Position numbers and translations under genes: made by a program. From Sycon ciliatum (Eukaryota; Porifera; Calcarea; Leucosolenida; Sycettidae), in the NCBI RefSeq assembly GCF_964019385.1, contig NC_088645.1, positions 42,238,331 to 42,302,330 of the forward strand: a stretch of 64,000 nucleotides of DNA. Reading direction: 5' to 3'. The notes below the pieces were generated by a model. That model was not told the origin of the DNA, ran no database searches, and worked only from the letters and a program-made list of their open reading frames with translations. Position 1 is the first letter of the stretch, and each line of letters opens with the position of its first letter. This document shows positions 1 through 10,818 of the stretch, one piece after another.

Positions 1-788
1 CTGTGCCTTCCTGCATGAGGGGTTACATGGGGGATGCTAAAGATTATTTCACATTCGACGGGGCGCGTCGGAACACGCCTTTAGAAGCGACAGGACCCTC
101 ATGACGCTGATTGACGGCGTCCAATATGATTGCCAGAAACGGGAATGCAACCGTGCTACCGTACAAATCGGGAAGAGTAAGACAATTTCCCGGTTGACAT
201 GGAATCATAGAAGAAAAAGCATCAAGATCGAGGTGAAAATCACATGGTGTGAACTCCGTTGTCACACAGGATTCTGACAAATCTGCTACGATTTTCTCAT
301 CATACGATTTTTGTACCAAGTATCGCAGGGTCAATATTTGACCCAAAGGTGGGCTGACTTTTAGTGCTTTCACATGTTGGAGCGGGCCTCCAACAAGGAA
401 TTTCACCATGACAGCAGAGAGAGAGCCCTTTCATGCTTTTGACCCTGTAGCTTATGTATATAGAAACTATCACATCTCCGCTCTGGTATCTACCACTCTC
501 TAGTGTGGCTGTGTACAACTTGTATGTGTGAACACAGTCAGGTCTACAAGTGAAATACCTCACTGTTGAGTGTGTGAACAGGTAGTTTGACTCATCCAAC
601 ACAGTCAGCAGATTTCATGTCGGAGGCGGGTTTCGAAGCATTGGACGATAAACTGGCCTAGTGTGAAACCGGCATTACAGACAAAAAATGTTGTTCAACT
701 TACCGTAGCTGTTGTAGCAGAGGACATGGCAGAAGCAGAACTTGACAGGCTTTCTGGCGCAGTGGTAGGCCTTACCTGCAGCTGATGG

Positions 789-844
<56 letters not shown>

Positions 845-859
845 ATACACACACACTGT
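1..859. repeat. R1 dispersed repeat, copy 1, left part (starts with a SINE edge)
   Basis: The first ~13 bases match the head of the tRNA-SINE whose complete copy lies at 4171-4528. The 14-mer ATGAGGGGTTACAT that flanks that SINE follows directly. From there to about 560 the sequence aligns with 4529-5110, and the 490-790 part aligns with 6010-6110 and 6508-6682. The SINE/R1 junction is the same here and at 4.5 kb, so SINE and R1 were copied together as a segmental duplication. A minus-strand open frame at 44-409 has a counterpart at 4502-4999, but the two peptides differ mostly by replacement changes, so it is not called as a gene. R1 is not recognised as a named family. Confidence 0.7.
790..858. 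repeat. (CA)n microsatellite
   Basis: Near-perfect CA dinucleotide run. Comparison with R1 copy 3, where one CA run joins the same flanks, suggests this run and the one at 1629-1790 were originally a single tract. Confidence 0.95.
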
Positions 860-1625
860 ACTGTACTGTATTGACAGCTACCCTAACGGGTCACTCCGCC
901 CTCCACCCAAGCATGGGTATGATGAGGGACAGTGGCAACAAAAACAAAACAAAAAGCAAGCAGAGAGAGATAGCAGGAGAAAGACAGCGATAGTAGTACA
1001 TCTGGTGTGCGACGTCTAGAAAAAGAGAGATGACAAGAAATACGCACAAAAAGGAAACAATAATTATTTGAACCTGTATTATTGCAGTTCCGAAACAATC
1101 AACCAGGTGATGGAGTGTGGGCACCCGAAGTCCCACCTGGACTCCACTGGAAGAACATCCCATGCACGGATATCAGCAATAGGCCAAGCATTGAAAAACA
1201 GCCATGAGGACATATCGTCTAGAAGTCCACCGCGCTCGAAATGAAATTGCAGGATCAAACAATTTCCCACGCGTTGTCAGGCAGCGTAACCCTTCTCCCT
1301 GCATCACCATCCGCCTCCAGGAACCGTCTCCACTCACAGCTCATGCCTCTGCCACCACTGTACTCCGAGCTTCGCAGTTTGAAACCATTCGGGGGTCAGC
1401 TACACCACCACGAATGGAGAGACAAGGACGACAACGGTCGTGACAGAAAAGACACTACCCTTGCGACCGCGTCGCGAAACCCTCGGCTCAGCAAATTCAT
1501 AAACACGCCAGGGGCGACTCTGGTGGACCCAGAGCCACCCCGTGGCCTGAGACTAGTAAGAGGAACGACTGAAAACTCAGATAAAAAAGATGCTACAAAA
1601 AGTGCAACCGTCCCCTTCAAGCACA
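860..1625 (+). mobile_element. LINE 3' fragment inserted in a (CA)n tract
   Basis: A plus-strand frame near 1081-1150 reads CSSETINQVMEC. This is the cysteine-containing tail motif (C-x-x-ET-hV-x-EC pattern) found at the C terminus of many Jockey/CR1/I-type LINE polyproteins. Downstream to 1625 is A/C-rich sequence without a long frame, consistent with a 3' UTR. The block is bounded by (CA)n on both sides and is absent from the matching position of R1 copy 3, so it looks like an insertion. The 860-1080 part is not recognised. The 5' end is truncated and the coding remnant is frameshifted. Confidence 0.5.
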
Positions 1626-1628
1626 GTG

Positions 1629-1629
1629 C

Positions 1630-1722
<93 letters not shown>

Positions 1723-1724
1723 AA

Positions 1725-1767
<43 letters not shown>

Positions 1768-1790
1768 CACACACACACCAACACACATCA
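1629..1790. repeat. (CA)n microsatellite
   Basis: About 160 bp of CA repeats with a few interruptions (TCA, TACA, TGCA). Confidence 0.95.
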
Positions 1791-1980
1791 TGCGAGTGTG
1801 TGCACATGCAGACAGTCACTCAAACATTCGTACACGCGATCACCAAAAAACATCAACGTCAGCAGTTCGTCGTACATCAATCTCCTTCAAGCCAAGTTAC
1901 AGAAAAGCTCAGTACACTTTGGGCAAACCCTGCACAATAGGGCTTGAAAGTGATAGCGTCAAAACGGCCAGTGAGTAGTA
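1791..1980. repeat. R1 repeat, copy 1, right part
   Basis: Aligns with 6756-6935 over the region downstream of the CA tract; shared landmarks include a ~20-bp AAGCCAAGTTACAGAAAAG block. Together with the left part and the intervening CA/LINE block it reconstructs one R1 copy. Confidence 0.65.
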
Positions 1981-2058
1981 AGTTCACTTTATATTTCTAG
2001 GTTTGAATCCACTAAGTGTGACTTTGCTATTGCCTACAGTGTGTGGGTGCATAGCAAC

Positions 2059-2340
2059 TAGTGCTGTGCACGGATAATCGGGTACCCGAGCTACCCGTGA
2101 GAACCTCGGGTAAACGGGCATAGAATAGTACCCGAAACCCGAAGTCGCAGATGACATCATGTACAGCGTGAGTGTACAAATTCATGTAATACTCCGCATG
2201 TCTACCCAGTGTGTAAGGGAAGGGGTGCATTGTGATGTTACCATGGAAACATTACCCGATCGGGTACCCGTGCTACCCGTTGAAAACTACCCGAACCCGA
2301 AACCGGAAGAAAATGGTTCCCGACTCAGCCCTAATAAGTA
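2059..2340. mobile_element. Candidate hAT-like MITE rich in GGGTACCCG motifs
   Basis: Starts TAGTGCTGTGC and contains repeated ACCCG/CGGGT blocks in opposite orientations near both ends (2078-2140 and 2258-2310). An 8-bp near-duplicate, ATAGCAAC (2051-2058) and ATAGCAAA (2341-2348), brackets it, which suits the 8-bp target duplication of hAT elements. The terminal inverted repeat is imperfect, so the right boundary is uncertain. No coding capacity. Confidence 0.4.
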
Positions 2341-2639
2341 ATAGCAAACCACTCATGTATGATGCAAGTGTGACTTTTTCTTCGCCACCAGTTGTCACCC
2401 CATCCTCATTAGCCAACCCAGTAAATTTTACCGGCTATATCACCTTGCTGTGAATAAGACAGTGACTAGATCCATCCATATTGCTGTTTTTTTGTGAAAG
2501 CCTGAGCGCGCCTTTGGGCACGCATGAACCACAAGCGTACCACGTCCACACACCAGTTGGGAACACAGCTTAACAATCTAGGTTATGTCGTTCAACTCAC
2601 TGTCGTTGCTGTAGGCAGGGGCAGGGGTAGTGGCAGGGA

Positions 2640-2767
2640 GTCAGGGGCAGGGGTAGTGGCAGAAGCTGAACTTAAGCGGCTGTCTTGTGCAGCAATGGGA
2701 CTAGAAACAGGTACCTGCAGTTTATCACACCAGCACAGACACGCACACACACACACACACACACACT
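2640..2767. repeat. R1 block with adjoining (CA)n
   Basis: The segment 2652-2740 is a diverged copy of the R1 block found at 725-790 and 6615-6682, again ending in a (CA)n run (2743-2767). The zinc-finger LINE starts directly afterwards. 2341-2640 holds nothing recognisable. Confidence 0.6.
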
Positions 2768-2886
2768 ACTACTACTATGTACAACTGCCACAAAATGGCC
2801 ACGTCGCTCCCAGAAGCGGGAGACAACAGCGAGAAAAAAGAAACAAGGAGAATAATTGAGGTGAAAGGGGACCGTTCTACACTTAG

Positions 2887-3873
2887 CTAGTGTTTCTGTC
2901 TTCGGTGGCGGGTGAGGTCCTGCGGGCGGGAGAATCGTTCGTTACATATGCTGCATTGAATGGGCAGATTAGTCCTCTGGTCCTTTCGCAGTCGTTTGCC
3001 TCGAGTACAATTATGGCGGTTAAAACCAGCCTGACTCTTCATGCAGCGATCACAGATCGAGCAATGGTGCTGGCAGCAGTCCAAATTCAGGCTGCATCTC
3101 GTTGAAACAGCTGGTATTTCGTCCGATGTCTGACGCTCCACACAACGATGAACTGCAAAACCGCCAGCGCTTTGAAACCAGCGGTCACAAACTCCACAGT
3201 GACGGGCCCCAGGCTGCTGGGCAACAGGTAAGGACCGTACAGCTGAGCACTTGTGACGGTGAATCCCACGAGCAGTGAATGATCGGTTGCAAACCTTGCA
3301 GGTGACTTTGTTGTTGTTACACTCCACGAGATCATCCGGAGTCTTTGCAATTGCCTCGCGCCATGCTGGGCGATCCTGAGCCAAAGTGAGCCAATTCACT
3401 ATGCCACCGAAACGAAGATCACGTGCGACGAGGTCTTTCCATCGCAGTCGTGGCCCACAGGCTGGGCGTGGATCTGAGAAGAAGCTAAACAGTATCAGCT
3501 TCGGAAGCCGGTTATCTGGCATTCTGGCGACATGCCCAAGCCACTGCAGACGGCGGTGTCTGACGGTATCAGATGGCAGTGCCATATCACCCCAGCGTCT
3601 TCGCAGCTCCTGGTTGTTGACATGCTGCAGCTGTTGATCGAGCCGGGATACACCCAGAATGAACCTGAGGGAGCGGTGGTGGAAGTTGTTGATGGCAACC
3701 ATGTCTCTCTTCAGCGGAGTCCAGCACTCACAGGCATAGAGCAATGTGGACAGAACGCAAACATCGTAAAGATGGCGCTTGGTGGCGATGGAAAGGTTTC
3801 GGTCAAGAAAGACACGGCGCATAAGGTCGAAAGCTGCCGCTGCCTTACCGAGTCTTCTGGCCACATCTGCAGA
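2887..3873 (-). CDS. Zinc-finger LINE, C-terminal RT region (5'-truncated)
   Basis: Reads from the thumb region after the reverse transcriptase catalytic core to a natural stop. The frame contains a YACECWTPLKRD-type motif and an LRFILGVSR motif typical of the RT connection region in Jockey-superfamily LINEs. These are followed by LQWLGHVARM, a DRPAWR motif, and then four C2H2-like fingers (C-x2-C ... H-x3-4-H/C) in the last ~130 residues. Such fingers are taken to be nucleic-acid-binding modules for target recognition in some LINEs. The RT active site is missing because the copy is 5' truncated at a (CA)n tract. Any open frame continuing across that tract is spurious. No internal stop is seen over ~330 codons, so the copy is fairly young. 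2768-2886 is its 3' UTR, ending at another CA run. Confidence 0.75.
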   Translation of the reverse strand, partial: SADVARRLGKAAAAFDLMRRVFLDRNLSIATKRHLYDVCVLSTLLYACECWTPLKRDMVAINNFHHRSLRFILGVSRLDQQLQHVNNQELRRRWGDMALPSDTVRHRRLQWLGHVARMPDNRLPKLILFSFFSDPRPACGPRLRWKDLVARDLRFGGIVNWLTLAQDRPAWREAIAKTPDDLVECNNNKVTCKVCNRSFTARGIHRHKCSAVRSLPVAQQPGARHCGVCDRWFQSAGGFAVHRCVERQTSDEIPAVSTRCSLNLDCCQHHCSICDRCMKSQAGFNRHNCTRGKRLRKDQRTNLPIQCSICNERFSRPQDLTRHRRQKH

Positions 3874-3918
3874 TGACACACACACACACACACACACACC
3901 CACACACACACACACAAC

Positions 3919-3952
<34 letters not shown>

Positions 3953-3953
3953 T
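3874..3953. repeat. (CA)n microsatellite abutting a LINE 5' truncation
   Basis: CA run with a few CCA interruptions, immediately upstream (in element sense) of the zinc-finger LINE. In LINE orientation the tract is (TG)n. Confidence 0.9.
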
Positions 3954-4170
3954 CATTCGCATGATTATACAAGTAAATAATACAATAACATATAGGATAT
4001 AATATGTTCACATAAAAGTGTGATACCTGTCAGTGATCGGATATCGGAGTGGATTTTAGAGGATATCCGGTTATGTGAAAGTTGTATTGGTATAATTATA
4101 GGGTGGTGTATGTCAGAGAGGGCATTATGAATTTTTATTATTTAACCGATATCAGGATGAGGGGTTACAT

Positions 4171-4528
4171 AATAAAAATAATAATAAATTCGACGGGTTC
4201 GCGTATCAGGCAGGTCAAGAACAAGGAGTCGTACAACTCCCTGGTCAAGAACCACCTTTCCGATTCCGTGGGACGCCACCACTCCATGATCCGGTGTCAG
4301 ATGCGGCTCCTAAACGGTGGGGAGGGTAGATCAGATCCACCAACCAGAGGCCAAAGGCCTAAATCCCATTTGCCACATCCATGTATTACTCATGCCAGGC
4401 CAAGAGTTCCCAATTAACTGTGGGTCGCAGCACGATTGGAAAAATCCTTCCACTTCCAAGCAGAACTTGAACCTGGTACCTCGCGTTTCTCAATCATGGT
4501 CTTAGACCAACCCACTGTGCCTGCCTGC
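4171..4528 (-). mobile_element. tRNA-derived SINE with 14-bp TSD
   Basis: Near full-length copy of the SINE at 27178-27520, read on the minus strand. The head has a pol III A-box-like segment (GGCACAGTGGGTTGG on the minus strand, 4505-4519) and a B box (GGTTCAAGTTC, minus, 4463-4473) at tRNA-like spacing. The tail ends in A/T-rich trinucleotides. A perfect 14-bp direct repeat, ATGAGGGGTTACAT, lies at 4157-4170 and 4529-4542, the signature of LINE-assisted retroposition. The tRNA head plus non-tRNA body defines a SINE; the partner LINE is unknown. Confidence 0.85.
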
Positions 4529-5130
4529 ATGAGGGGTTACATGGGGGATGCTAAAGACTTGTTCACATTCGACGGGCGCGTCGGAAGACGCGTTTAGAAG
4601 CGACAGAACCCTCATGACGCTGATTGACGGCGTCCAATTGATTGCAAGAAACGGGAATGCAACCGTGCTACCGTACAAATCGGGAAACGTAAGACAATTT
4701 CCCGGTTGACATGGAATCATACGAGAAAATGCGTCAAGATGGAGATGAAAATCACCTGGTGTGAACTCCGTTGTCACACAGGATTCTGACAAATCTGCTA
4801 CGATTTTCTTATGATACGATTTTTGGATCAAGTATCGCAGGGTCAATATTTGACCCAAAGGTCGGCTGACGTTTAGTGCTTTCACATGTTGGAGCGTGTG
4901 TCCAGCAAGAAATACCACAGTGACAGCAGAGAGAGTCAGTGCAGATTGTGAACTAGCCCTTTCATGCTTTTGACCCTGTACTTGTGTATATAGAAACAAT
5001 CACATATCTCCTCTGACATCTACCACTCTCCATTGTGGCTGTGTACAATGTACAGTGTATATATGTGAGTACAGCCAGGCCTACAACTGAAATAGCTCAC
5101 ACTAGTGTGTTGTGTATGTAAACAGCTACT
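4529..5130. repeat. R1 repeat, copy 2 (truncated)
   Basis: Aligns with 14-600. The minus-strand frame at 4502-4999 corresponds to the one at 44-409 but shows many replacement differences and is probably non-coding. 5131-5960 is not repetitive within the window and shows no convincing gene. A 54-codon plus-strand frame at 5669-5833 ending in an acidic tail is the only small ORF there, and it has no supporting evidence. Confidence 0.65.
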
Positions 5131-5969
5131 ACCTCCGACAAGCGAAACTTGGCGTTTTTTAGGTATTTTGAACATTCTTGTGGTGGTACCACAAGGCTGC
5201 GCATGCGAGGTACGACCTACTTTTAGCTCGATGCATCCAAGTGCAGGAAGCCAAGCGACTAGCTGGTGAGTGGCACGTAGCTCAGAGGAGGACGGTTTGC
5301 TGAGGTAGGCCAGTCTCTCCTGTACCAACACACCGTTTCCGGTTCCATTCTGCGAAGGGGAATTTGCGCGCTTTCTCGTGTCAAAGCACAACCAAGGAAT
5401 TGTCGCTCTCCATGTGGTAACTCAGCCAGCACAGAGTCCAGGCATCGATGTTAACCACCTGGCGTCTTTCAATAGCGTCCACAGCGATGCGTCTCTGGTT
5501 GCAAAAGAAAATCGCCAGGAATTGCTGCAGGCAATTTTGGGTATTTAATTATAATTTTTATACTATGTGATTGTTGGCGAGAATACCGGGCTAAAAATGG
5601 TCAAGTCTAGGCGCGTGTGGAGGTATTTCACAGTTCTTACCACGGTATCCTAGAGAGTGGCGGCAGAAATGACTACCCTTGAGCACAGCACACAGGAGCG
5701 ATATCGAGATTTCCAGGGCAAGGTACTTGCTGCAACTCAATCCGCTCGAGTCACACATTCGTCTGACTACAATGACAATCCTTGTCCACAAGACGCTGCG
5801 ATCTTTGAATCAGAGGAGAGTGATTCAGACTAACTGATGTCTCTAATATCCTTCCTGAGCGATACAAAGTTGTATTTTGCTGAGTCAATCATTATTTTCG
5901 ATTGTAAAGTGGGAGTTATTTCGAGTAGTTTGAGGCCAAAAAAACGTGCCAAGTTTCCCTTGTTGGAGG

Positions 5970-6098
5970 TAGTAGTTCGGCACTGTCGGCCGATTTCGTG
6001 TCGGAGTCGGTAACGAAGCGTCTACCACACTCTAGTGTGGCTGTGTACAATTTGTATGTGTGTGCACAGTCAGGTCTACAAGTGAAATAGCTCACTCT

Positions 6099-6151
<53 letters not shown>

Positions 6152-6679
6152 CGAGTTTTGTTTGGGGAGCTCCCTGCAACGCGCCCTTGCCATGGTCCAC
6201 GCAAGCGGTAACGAGACATCATCGTGGATGACCTCCGCTCCATCAGCCCCCTATGCCTTCTGACTGTTGGTTTGCTGCTGCCCAAGATAGCTCTGCCTGG
6301 AGACAGATTGCTCATCGTCGTCCTCCCGCACGTGCTCCCCCTGATCCTGACTGTAGCTTCCGCTGCGCATGTGGAAAGGTCTGCCGTCGTCCCGGGGATC
6401 TCAAGTGCCACGCTCCGTACTGCAAAGCTAGCAGATAGTCCGTTCGCAATCATTGCCATCGGCAATGGGCACGTCCAAGGTTAAAGGTGTGTGTGAACAG
6501 CTTGTCCGCCACAGTCGGCCGATTTCGTATCTGATTCAGTGTCGAAGCATTGGCCCGTAATTCTGCCTAGTGTGAAAGAGACAATAATGTTGCTTCACTT
6601 ACCCTAACTGTTGTAGTGGCAGAAGCAGAACTTGACAGGCTTTTTGGTGCAGCGGTAGGCCTCACCTGCAGCCGACATA

Positions 6680-6753
<74 letters not shown>

Positions 6754-6935
6754 GAGACATGCATTATGCGAGTGCGTGCATACACAAACAGGTACGCACA
6801 CACACACGCACACATACTTTACAAGCGAACACAAAAACATCAACCCCTGTAGTCTGTCACACATCAATTTTCGTCAAGCCAAGTTACAGAAAAGTTCAAA
6901 ACACTATGGGCAAGCCCGCCACAATTATAAATCTG
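5970..6935. repeat. R1 repeat, copy 3, carrying a LINE insertion
   Basis: Left flank 6010-6104 matches 488-570. Right blocks 6508-6682 and 6756-6935 match 600-790 and 1764-1950. Between them lie (TG)n 6105-6148, a LINE fragment 6150-6470, and (CA)n 6683-6751. Copy 1 has only a short GTGTGTG at the place where this copy has the (TG)n-LINE block, so copy 1 serves as an empty site. Confidence 0.7.
6150..6470 (+). mobile_element. Zinc-finger LINE 3' fragment in a (TG)n tract
   Basis: Frame 6253-6437 contains AQDSSAWRQIA (the conserved DR-x-x-WR motif of LINE C termini) and then CACGKVCRRPGDLKCHAPYC, a C2H2-like finger directly before the stop. The reading frame is disrupted upstream. Its 5' end abuts (TG)n at 6105-6148 and its 3' end runs into GTGTGTG at ~6487. 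Architecture resembles the 2.9-kb element, though the two are not closely similar. Confidence 0.6.
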
Positions 6936-7202
6936 ATTGCTGGTACGGACTGGAGTTGCCTAATTTCCTTATCCTTCAAAACAGGTCCGGTATGGTCTCA
7001 TATTTGGCTTGCTGTCCAGCTCGACAAACTTTTCATCATCCATTAGGAGCCCCCATCAATTCACATTGACTGCCTGAAGGAACTATATCTTAATATTTAT
7101 TGTAAAATTTCATTGGTCCATATGAGGTTGAAGAATCGAAAGCATCGGAAACATGGGAAATATGCTGCAACCAGTTTTTTTATCACTATAAACGGAGTGT
7201 CC
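6936..7202. other. No recognisable feature; ends in the LTR element TSD
   Basis: A/T-rich sequence with no convincing gene. Its last four bases (GTCC, 7199-7202) are repeated at 12151-12154, just beyond the other end of the LTR retrotransposon. Confidence 0.5.
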
Positions 7203-7623
7203 TGTAAAATAATTCCCCTACTCCGGTTCCCCACGCCGTCAAGCACAGACCAGCCAACTGGAACACGCACTTAGGTGTAGAAGAAGTTAGAATACATTTA
7301 AATTAGTAAAATTGGTGGAAGAACCAAGTGACCATCCTGTCACGGCAATCTCCACACGAAAAATCCAACAGGCCAGAGCTTCGGCCGCTAGAACTAGCAA
7401 AGCCAACTCGCCAAAAACACGTGTACACTCAGGACAACCGAGGCGCACTCACACCACTAGCCATGTATTTGGCGGGTTCATACAAATGATACAAAACATG
7501 TCACGGCGCGCGTGCACGCCGGATGCTAACACCTACATGTGAAGAAAAGGAATACTGCTGCATGCAGACAACACGCTAGGGAGATAGGGAGAGGCACAGT
7601 CAGAAGGCATGCATTATATTTCA
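7203..7623 (-). repeat. 3' LTR
   Basis: 421-bp terminal repeat, TG...CA ends, paired with 11731-12150. It is the downstream LTR relative to the minus-strand coding order. Confidence 0.85.
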
Positions 7624-7881
7624 GCGCGTCGCCTGTTGACTTGCAGGTAGCAGTGCAATGGTAGCAATAATCACTCAGTGTAACAGACGGGTCGCCGAAT
7701 TGTAGTGCGGTCGCGGAGTTCATAGCCAGCATGTAGGTGGGCATTCTTGCCAACAGGCTCCCAGACCATATCGAGACCGGGTGCGTTCTGCTCTTAGTTA
7801 TCCGGAACGTTGTGCTGCGGAACCGGCGGCTCAGCAGCCAGCGCAGAACCAGGCACATTGCGCTTTAGCAGGTCAATGATG

Positions 7882-8730
7882 TTAACGGTCAATGATGTCA
7901 CGTACACGTGCGACTCGAGCGTGTAACTGAGTCGTCCACTGGCTCAGTGTGCAAGCTTCCTCGGCCATGCCGACAATGAGGTGCTGAGGCTGCCAGCCAA
8001 CCATGGCTTGCATTGGCGACAACTGGGTGGTACTATGGGGCCTGTTCCGATAATAGAAAAGGAGGACGTCAAGATCGGCTCGCCAATCCGAGGAGTCGTC
8101 CAGAACCTTGCGAATCAGCCCGAGCAGGGTCCTGTTAAATCTCTCCGCACCCCCCTGGAACTGAGGGTGACGGACGGCGCCGGTGCGAACACGGACTCCT
8201 AGCAGGCGGAACAGGGACTCCACTACAGCGTCCCGAAATTCCGTGCCGTTGTCCACCCGGACCACATCAGGAGCACCCCACCGCAGGCACAGGGTAGAAA
8301 AGGGGGATACCATGCTGACAGCATCATGCTGACGAAGTGGACACACCTCCACCCACTTGGTGAACGAGTCGACACACACGAGCACGCAGTGATACTGGCC
8401 GCTGCGTTCGGTGCCGAGCTCCAGGGTGTCGATCTCAATTTCGCTCCAGGGACGGCCAGGGAGGTCTGCGCAAGTCGGTGGGACAGTTTCGACCTTCTGT
8501 GGGTTGGCAGCCTGACAAGTGTGGCACTCTTTGACCAATTCGGAACAGGCTGTTGCGATACCGGGAAAGAAGCAGCGACTACGGAGCAAACAGTACATAG
8601 CCTCCCAGCCTCTGTGCCCAGAGACTTCGTGCGCACACCGGACGACATCCGCAAACCAGCGGTCCAGGCACAATCGGCACTTGGAAAACGCCCTCCAGCG
8701 GAAGCTTAAGGCTCCGGCACAGTATGCCAT
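7882..8730 (-). pseudogene. Integrase domain of the LTR element
   Basis: The 282-residue frame begins with an H2C2 zinc-binding module (H-x3-H ... C-x2-C, seen as HEVSGH and CHTC). The core follows with the three acidic catalytic positions: D in IDTLELG, D in VRVDNGTEF and E in GGAERFN. This is the retroviral/retrotransposon integrase fold (rve). The frame runs on for ~90 residues past the core and ends without a chromodomain. It is out of frame with the upstream RNase H region; 8731-9050 holds linker and N-terminal integrase sequence split over two frames. Confidence 0.85.
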
Positions 8731-9050
8731 CGCTGACTGCTAGCTGCGAACGCACTGCCGAGTAACGCCCTGAGACGGGGAGACCCTGCTGTATTTGCAA
8801 TATCACGGTCTGAGTATCCCCATCAACGCGCTGCTCCTTGACGATGCGTTCCGTCGCGACTGGGCCAGGAATGGTGAGCTGCGGCTGCTGTGACATCAGT
8901 GTCACCATCTCCTTTTAGGACATGACAGTACTTAATCCATGCGGCGGGGTTGCCAGTGAGAGCGTCGACACAGTTCCGGGCTGTTGGAACCCACTCGATA
9001 GAGACGTCGATCCCTGCAGTGACGATCATGTCGCTCACGTTCGGTAGACG

Positions 9051-9713
9051 TCACTGGACGAGCACTTCGTGCAGGCCCTTTGTTCTTGTCCGACGCACAT
9101 TGCCGATGACATCGCCAAGCCAACTGGCGACGGTTTGAGAGTCCGTCATCAGTCGGACGCGCTTGATCTGCCAGTTGGCGGCAAGCGAGAGACCTCGAAT
9201 CGTCGCCTCCAACTCTGAAATGTTGATATGACGCTTGTCGTCGTACGGCCTCAGCCAAGAGCGATCCTCCAGAATTGAACCGTTCACCTCAATGGCAACT
9301 CCGATGTCGATGTCAGACGCATCGGCCCAGACCGTGCAGCCAGTAGACTCATCAATCCCTCTGGCAGCGCTCCACTGACCACGAACCGGATCACCTTCGC
9401 GGGCGAGCCGATCCTCCACTTTGTCGCAGATCTTCAGGAGAGGTTCGGACACTTGCTGATCCAAAGTGGCTTCAGCATTGACCGTGCGCTTGATAAAGCT
9501 GCAGGCGGGTCGCAGCCAGCCACACACCGGGACATGGCCGGTCAGCCGGCCACACCAGCTGAAGACGTCACGTTTCATTGCCGGTCGAGGTAACTTCAGG
9601 TTGATGTCGCCACAGCGCGACCTCTGGACCTGATGGTCCTCATCCTTCTGCAGCTGCAGGCCGAGGACTCCGGATGAGGCAACGGCTCGGCCTGCTGTGT
9701 TGGGAGGCCACAC
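9051..9713 (-). pseudogene. RNase H domain of the LTR element
   Basis: Shows WADASD, the ISELEA helix and LMTDSQT, matching the D-E-D carboxylates of RNase H. An upstream GRLTGHVPVCGWLR segment is the RT-RNase H connection. The first ~40 codons overlap the RT frame (9596-9713), marking a frameshift. Confidence 0.8.
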
Positions 9714-10210
9714 TCGAGCATCCTTGCAGCTACGGCGTCGACCTTGTTGGCAGGCGTTTTCACATCGTCAACGTAATTATCGACCGGTGGAAAGTCTCGC
9801 GTCCCCAAGCGGATGATGATATCCATAAATTTCGGTGCGACACCCAACCTGAAACCCATGCGCGTCATCACGTAGGCCATTTCCTGCCAGACGACCGTCT
9901 GGTAGCGCTGCAGCTCGGAGGCCAGGTGCACTTGGAGATAGGCCTTCTTGATATCGAGAAATCGCAGGCCCTCCGGGTCACCTTTGCGTCTCCACTTCCG
10001 CAATGTCTCCTCGCAGACAAGTGCTTCTCGACCAGGTTGCGACACTAGCAGGCTGCGGTGGTCCAGACATGGACGAACTGGGGTACTCGCCTTGTGTTCT
10101 TGCATCTGTGCTAGGAGCGGCAGCACAGGAGCTGGTGAGCCGTGGAGAGCATCATTGTCAGGCACAAGCCAGCTTGCGTCGATCCACTTCATCACTTCGC
10201 CAACGAACAT
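9596..10210 (-). pseudogene. Reverse transcriptase domain of the LTR element
   Basis: Contains FLDIKKAYLQVHL (first catalytic Asp) and NYVDDV (YxDD box), in the order and spacing of LTR-retrotransposon RT. The N-terminal fingers region is only partly preserved upstream of 10210. The frame is lost shortly after YVDD, where the next domain resumes in another frame. Confidence 0.85.
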
Positions 10211-10468
10211 GCAATCCTGCTCATGGGCGAGTTACGAGCGTGAGTACTCGCCAGCGCCGGGGCCAACAGGATCGGGCGGAGGACTGCCATCTTTCCACTT
10301 CCATGACAGCACCTGACGATGGGCTGTACAGTCCCATGTGACTTCCCCATCGTCCGTAGAGAGAACTGTGGCGTTGCCTCGCTGCTCGCCTCGCACGTGC
10401 GGCAGTGGATGACTGTTCGACGCTGCTGCAGCGACCACCTCGGCTCTCCCGAATGTCACGCCGGACAG

Positions 10469-10780
10469 CTAGTGGTCGTCATCGTATTCCAGGCGCACTC
10501 TGCCAGCAATAGCAATGACATCAGCTCCTATCAAGAGCCACGACGCCACAGTGCCAAGATTATCCACGAACACGGCAGTTACTCTGCAGTAAGGCAGATG
10601 CACTGGTCCTTCCAGCCTCTGCAGCTGTACAATAGCCGTACCTCTCACATTGAGTGGTTTCCCGTCCAGGGCCACCAGACTCTCCATGGTTCGGTCATGC
10701 TCGACAGTCAATCCCATGGACTCTGCACATCCGGTGTCCATCAGTGTACGCGTAGAGCAGCTGTCGACGACCGAACGTAG
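10469..10780 (-). pseudogene. Aspartic protease region of the LTR element
   Basis: A 90-codon frame starting MDTGCAESM has the DTG active-site triad. The LLIGADVI motif near its end fits the hydrophobic-Gly motif of retropepsins. 10211-10468 continues as the pol leader without a clear domain. Confidence 0.65.
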
Positions 10781-10818
10781 CCGCTCCTATTGCTCCTGCG
10801 ATCCAGGGCGGCGTACGT

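Noticed and set aside
44-409. Minus-strand frame with a homologue at 4502-4999, possible conserved gene
   Set aside because: The two peptides differ at many positions mostly by replacement changes and have unrelated ends; they track a dispersed repeat, so no coding constraint is evident.
1396-1978. Poly-His/Thr and Cys/Val repeat proteins here and at other CA tracts
   Set aside because: Translations of (CA)n/(TG)n microsatellites, not genes.
5669-5833. 54-codon plus-strand ORF with acidic end
   Set aside because: No splice context, homology or codon evidence; length is expected by chance.
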